This document shows, piece by piece, positions 5,714 to 7,416 of a stretch of DNA of 7,416 nt (positions are counted from its first letter, which is position 1; the number at the start of each line of letters is the position of its first letter). The notes below the pieces were generated by a model, which did not search any database, had not been told where the DNA came from, and saw only the letters and a list, made by a program, of their open reading frames with translations. A program made the translations under genes and the position numbers. Where the stretch lies: positions 1 to 7,416 of the forward strand of contig JBGQFW010000157.1 of NCBI GenBank assembly GCA_041497115.1, given 5' to 3'. Source of the stretch: AR5 sp041497115 (GTDB taxonomy: Bacteria; Methylomirabilota; Methylomirabilia; Rokubacteriales; CSP1-6).

Positions 5714-6296
5714 CGTGTCCTCCCGCGCGCAGCGTCTGTTTCAAGATCGCCTTGCCGCGCGCCAGCTGGCTCTTGACCGTGTTCACCGAGATGCCGCGGA
5801 TCGCCGCCAGCTCGCGATAGCCGAGGCCGTTGACGTAGTGCAGCGCCAGGAGCATCCGCGCCTCGCGGGGAACGCGCGTCAGGGCGCGGGTGAGATCGAT
5901 GCGCGCACTGAGCGCGGCGAGAGTGTCCTTTGACGTTAGGGGGGTCGAGGCGACCCCCCCAACTCCCCCCCGATACGCGTGAGCCCGCGACGTCCCCCCA
6001 ACTCCCCCCCGGTTCGCGTGGCGCCCGACGTTCGCCGATCCCGCCTCCAGGTCGACCGATATTCCTCGCACTTTCCGTCGCCGGAGCTCGTCGATGCAGA
6101 CGTTGGTGAGGGCGCGGTAGAGCCAGGTGGAGACGGCCCACCGCGGGGAGTACGTCGCGCGGGCGGCGAAGCACTTGAGCAGCGCGCGCTGCACGGCGTC
6201 CTCGGCGTCGGCGCGATGGCCGAGCATGCGGTAGGCGACCGAGTACAGGCGCCCCGCGTATTCCTCGGCCAGCCGGGCAAAGGTGCGCTCGTTCAT
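5700..6296 (-). CDS. ECF-type RNA polymerase sigma factor with repeat-expanded linker
   Basis: The 198-residue protein has the two domains of an extracytoplasmic-function sigma factor. Sigma-2 spans about 5-75, with GHRADAEDAVQRALLKCF and WLYRALTNVCIDELRRRK for -10 recognition and core binding. Sigma-4 spans about 135-190, with VPREARMLLALHYVNGLGYRE followed by the helix-turn-helix AAIRGISVNTVKSQLARGKA for -35 binding. The linker is about 60 residues and includes a glycine-rich segment with RGGVGG twice (96-101 and 109-114) at a 13-residue period, encoded by C-rich repeats on the plus strand. ATG 6296 is chosen; an in-frame TTG at 6305 would add three residues. It is first in the operon, and its end overlaps the MGMT-Ada start by 14 bases. 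No anti-sigma gene with a membrane segment or ZAS zinc motif follows, so its control is unknown. Confidence 0.9.
   Translation of the reverse strand: MNERTFARLAEEYAGRLYSVAYRMLGHRADAEDAVQRALLKCFAARATYSPRWAVSTWLYRALTNVCIDELRRRKVRGISVDLEAGSANVGRHANRGGVGGTSRAHAYRGGVGGVASTPLTSKDTLAALSARIDLTRALTRVPREARMLLALHYVNGLGYRELAAIRGISVNTVKSQLARGKAILKQTLRAGGHDGSD
5719..5724 (-). promoter_or_regulatory. ribosome binding site of the MGMT-Ada gene
   Basis: The minus strand reads GGGAGG, then five bases (ACACG), then the ATG at 5713. It lies inside the last codons of the sigma gene and decides ATG 5713 over the internal ATG at 5695. Confidence 0.75.
5939..5959. repeat. perfect 9-bp inverted repeat inside the sigma gene
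   Basis: GGGGGGTCG at 5939-5947 pairs with CGACCCCCC at 5951-5959 across a 3-nt loop, giving a very stable hairpin in the coding region of the sigma linker (around codons 113-119). It adjoins the C-rich tandem repeat. Confidence 0.8.
5954..6032. repeat. C/G-rich tandem repeat (two copies, ~39-40 bp) in the sigma linker
   Basis: Two diverged copies lie at about 5954-5993 and 5994-6032. Each has two runs of six or seven C separated by AACT, then a GC-rich tail containing CGCGTG and ending near GACGT. The AACT cores (5961 and 6000) are exactly 39 bases apart, so both copies encode RGGVGG in the sigma frame. The first C run is one base longer in the first copy, so the frame after the two cores differs. 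On the coding strand the four G runs (7, 6, 7 and 7 bases) could form G-quadruplexes. It may be a resident expansion or a dispersed genomic element. Confidence 0.8.
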
Positions 6297-6351
6297 CTCG
6301 CTCAAGGTATACGGGGCGCCGGGGCAAAGGGGTGGAATCGCCGGGCCGGGC

Positions 6352-6360
6352 TGGTATAGT
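6352..6360 (+). promoter_or_regulatory. extended -10 promoter element of the molybdoenzyme gene
   Basis: TGGTATAGT fits the extended -10 pattern TGnTATAAT with one mismatch in the hexamer. The hexamer at 6355-6360 would start transcription near 6367, giving a leader of about 28 bases. The sequence 17 bp upstream (GTGGAA) matches the -35 consensus at only three of six positions. Confidence 0.5.
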
Positions 6361-6381
6361 CCCCTCGGCGCCAGCGCGCCC

Positions 6382-6387
6382 GGAGGG
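6382..6387 (+). promoter_or_regulatory. ribosome binding site of the molybdoenzyme gene
   Basis: GGAGGG lies seven bases before ATG 6395. It supports this start, which also places the twin-arginine motif at residues 6-7. Confidence 0.8.
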
Positions 6388-6394
6388 TGCTGCC

Positions 6395-7416
6395 ATGGCT
6401 GACCTCGACCGTCGCGGATTCTTGAGGACTCTCGGAGCGGCCGCCGCCTTCGCCGGCGTCGGGAGCCCGCTCGCGGTGAGCGCGGCCGATCCGATCCTCG
6501 CCGGCCGTCCGCTCGTGCGCTATCCCGAGAAGACCGACCTGATCCTGTTGACCTCGCGGCCCGCCCAGCTCGAGACGCCCATGAAGTACTTCGACCGGGC
6601 GATCACCCCGAACGACGCGTTCTTCGTCCGCTACCACACGTTCCCGACGCCCTCCAGCGTGGACCTCGGCACCTGGCGGCTGCGCGTCGGCGGGCGCGTG
6701 GACCACCCGCTCGAGCTGACGCTCGACGAGCTCAAGACGAAGTTCCCGCGCACGGCGCTCACCGCCGTGAACCAGTGCTCGGGCAACAGCCGCGGCCGCT
6801 TCCAGCCGCGCGTGCTCGGCGGCGAGTGGGGCGACGGGGCGATGGGCAACGCCGAGTGGGTGGGCGCCCGCCTGCGCGACGTGCTGGCCGCCGCCGGCGT
6901 GCGCCAGGGGTCGGTGCAGGTGACGTTCGAGGGGCTGGACCGCCCGGCGTTTCCCACGGTGCCGCAGTTCGTCAAGAGCCTCGACGTGGCGCGCGTCGTC
7001 GAGGATCCCGACGTGCTCGTCGCCTACCAGATGAACGGCGCCGACCTGCCCATGCTCAACGGCTATCCGGTGCGTCTCATCGTGCCGGGCTGGTTCGCGA
7101 CGTACTGGGTGAAGCACCTGACCGAGATCCAGGTCATCGACCAGGTGTTCGAGAAGTTCTGGATGAAGCCGGCCTACCGCATCCCCGACACCGCCTGCGG
7201 CTGCGTGGAGCCGGGCACGGCGCCGGTCCGCACGGTGCCGATTAACCGCATGACCGTGCGGTCGTTCATCGCGGCGCCGGAGAGCGGCGCCGCGGTGGCG
7301 GTCGGGCGGCCGGTGGCCGTCAAGGGGATCGCCTTCGACAGCGGCTACGGGATCCGCGAGGTCCACCTCTCCGACGACGGCGGCGCCACGTGGCGACGCG
7401 TCCAGCTCGGTCAGGA
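6395..7416 (+). CDS. Tat-exported sulfite oxidase/dehydrogenase-family molybdopterin enzyme (3' truncated)
   Basis: 340 residues are visible before the window ends, with no stop. The N-terminus carries a twin-arginine signal, DRRGFLRTLG followed by an Ala-rich hydrophobic stretch, so the protein should be exported folded with its cofactor. The oxidoreductase molybdopterin domain spans about 55-250. FFVRYH (76-81) supplies R79 and H81 at the spacing of the SorA active-site Arg/His, NQCSGNSRG (126-134) supplies C128 as the Mo ligand, and PGWFATYWVKHL (231-242) resembles the region with the SorA active-site tyrosine. A Mo-co dimerisation domain begins near 290 and is incomplete. SorA/SoxC enzymes oxidise sulfite to sulfate in the periplasm and pass electrons to cytochrome c; no heme motif or partner gene is visible, so another substrate is possible. 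A CxC pair (C268, C270) precedes the dimer domain. Confidence 0.9.
   Translation, partial: MADLDRRGFLRTLGAAAAFAGVGSPLAVSAADPILAGRPLVRYPEKTDLILLTSRPAQLETPMKYFDRAITPNDAFFVRYHTFPTPSSVDLGTWRLRVGGRVDHPLELTLDELKTKFPRTALTAVNQCSGNSRGRFQPRVLGGEWGDGAMGNAEWVGARLRDVLAAAGVRQGSVQVTFEGLDRPAFPTVPQFVKSLDVARVVEDPDVLVAYQMNGADLPMLNGYPVRLIVPGWFATYWVKHLTEIQVIDQVFEKFWMKPAYRIPDTACGCVEPGTAPVRTVPINRMTVRSFIAAPESGAAVAVGRPVAVKGIAFDSGYGIREVHLSDDGGATWRRVQLGQ

Larger units (their letters stand above)
6297..6394. promoter_or_regulatory. divergent promoter region between sigma factor and sulfite-oxidase-type gene
   Basis: This 98-bp non-coding gap must hold the promoters of both divergent genes. On the plus strand there is an extended -10 box and a strong ribosome binding site. 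On the minus strand TATACC (6311-6306) lies nine bases before the sigma ATG, and could be a -10 for a nearly leaderless message, but no -35 is evident. Confidence 0.55.

Noticed and set aside
5932..6032. GACGTT direct repeats (5932-5937 and 6027-6032) as a target-site duplication of an insertion
   Set aside because: The distance is 95 bases, so precise removal would break the frame. The right copy belongs to the tandem repeat unit itself, and there is no transposase or terminal structure.
6297..6305. TTG start for the sigma factor at 6305
   Set aside because: It would add only three residues, and an ATG follows at 6296 at the usual distance from the sigma-2 domain. It remains possible but is less likely.
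6302..7366. A 354-codon minus-strand open frame opposite the molybdoenzyme gene
   Set aside because: It has no recognisable motif and a composition typical of an antisense shadow, while the plus strand carries a complete Tat signal, a Mo-binding cysteine motif and a ribosome binding site.

Overview
This window is high-GC DNA (about 70% by eye), almost entirely coding, with eight protein genes and no RNA gene, CRISPR array or transposase that I can see. The gene content (a TcuA-like flavoprotein, an XPD/DinG-type helicase, an ECF sigma factor, an Ada/MGMT repair protein, a Tat-exported sulfite-oxidase-type enzyme) and base composition fit an uncultured Gram-negative-type bacterium such as the Rokubacteria/Methylomirabilota, or a high-GC proteobacterium. 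The sequence alone does not settle the lineage.

Layout. Positions 1-545 (+) hold the C-terminal end of a TcuA-like FAD-dependent dehydrogenase cut by the window edge. It converges on a minus-strand pair: an Fe-S DEAH helicase (3092-1443) followed after one base by a SAM-dependent methyltransferase (1441-542). A 129-bp divergent intergenic region (3093-3221) with two tandem 18-bp hairpin repeats separates the helicase from a plus-strand Nudix hydrolase (3222-3635). The Nudix gene converges on a four-gene minus-strand operon that reads from 6296 down to 3632: ECF sigma factor, a methyltransferase (MGMT) fused to a C-terminal Ada-type metal-binding domain, an exported TIM-barrel metal hydrolase, and an RBBP9/YdeN-type serine hydrolase. 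Divergent from the sigma factor, across 98 bp with a recognisable extended -10 box, lies a Tat-exported molybdenum enzyme of the sulfite oxidase family (6395 onward, 3' end missing).

How the genes may work together. The most suggestive unit is the sigma factor overlapping the MGMT-Ada fusion. MGMT repairs O6-alkylguanine, and the Ada metal-binding domain in the classical Ada protein senses methylphosphotriesters. Here that domain sits at the C terminus, not the N terminus, the AraC-type DNA-binding domain is missing, and a sigma factor is encoded directly upstream with no recognisable anti-sigma gene. An alkylation-responsive sigma circuit is a reasonable but untested reading. The helicase and Nudix hydrolase also fit a nucleic-acid-maintenance theme. 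The sigma factor also carries a G-rich tandem repeat inside the linker between its two domains.
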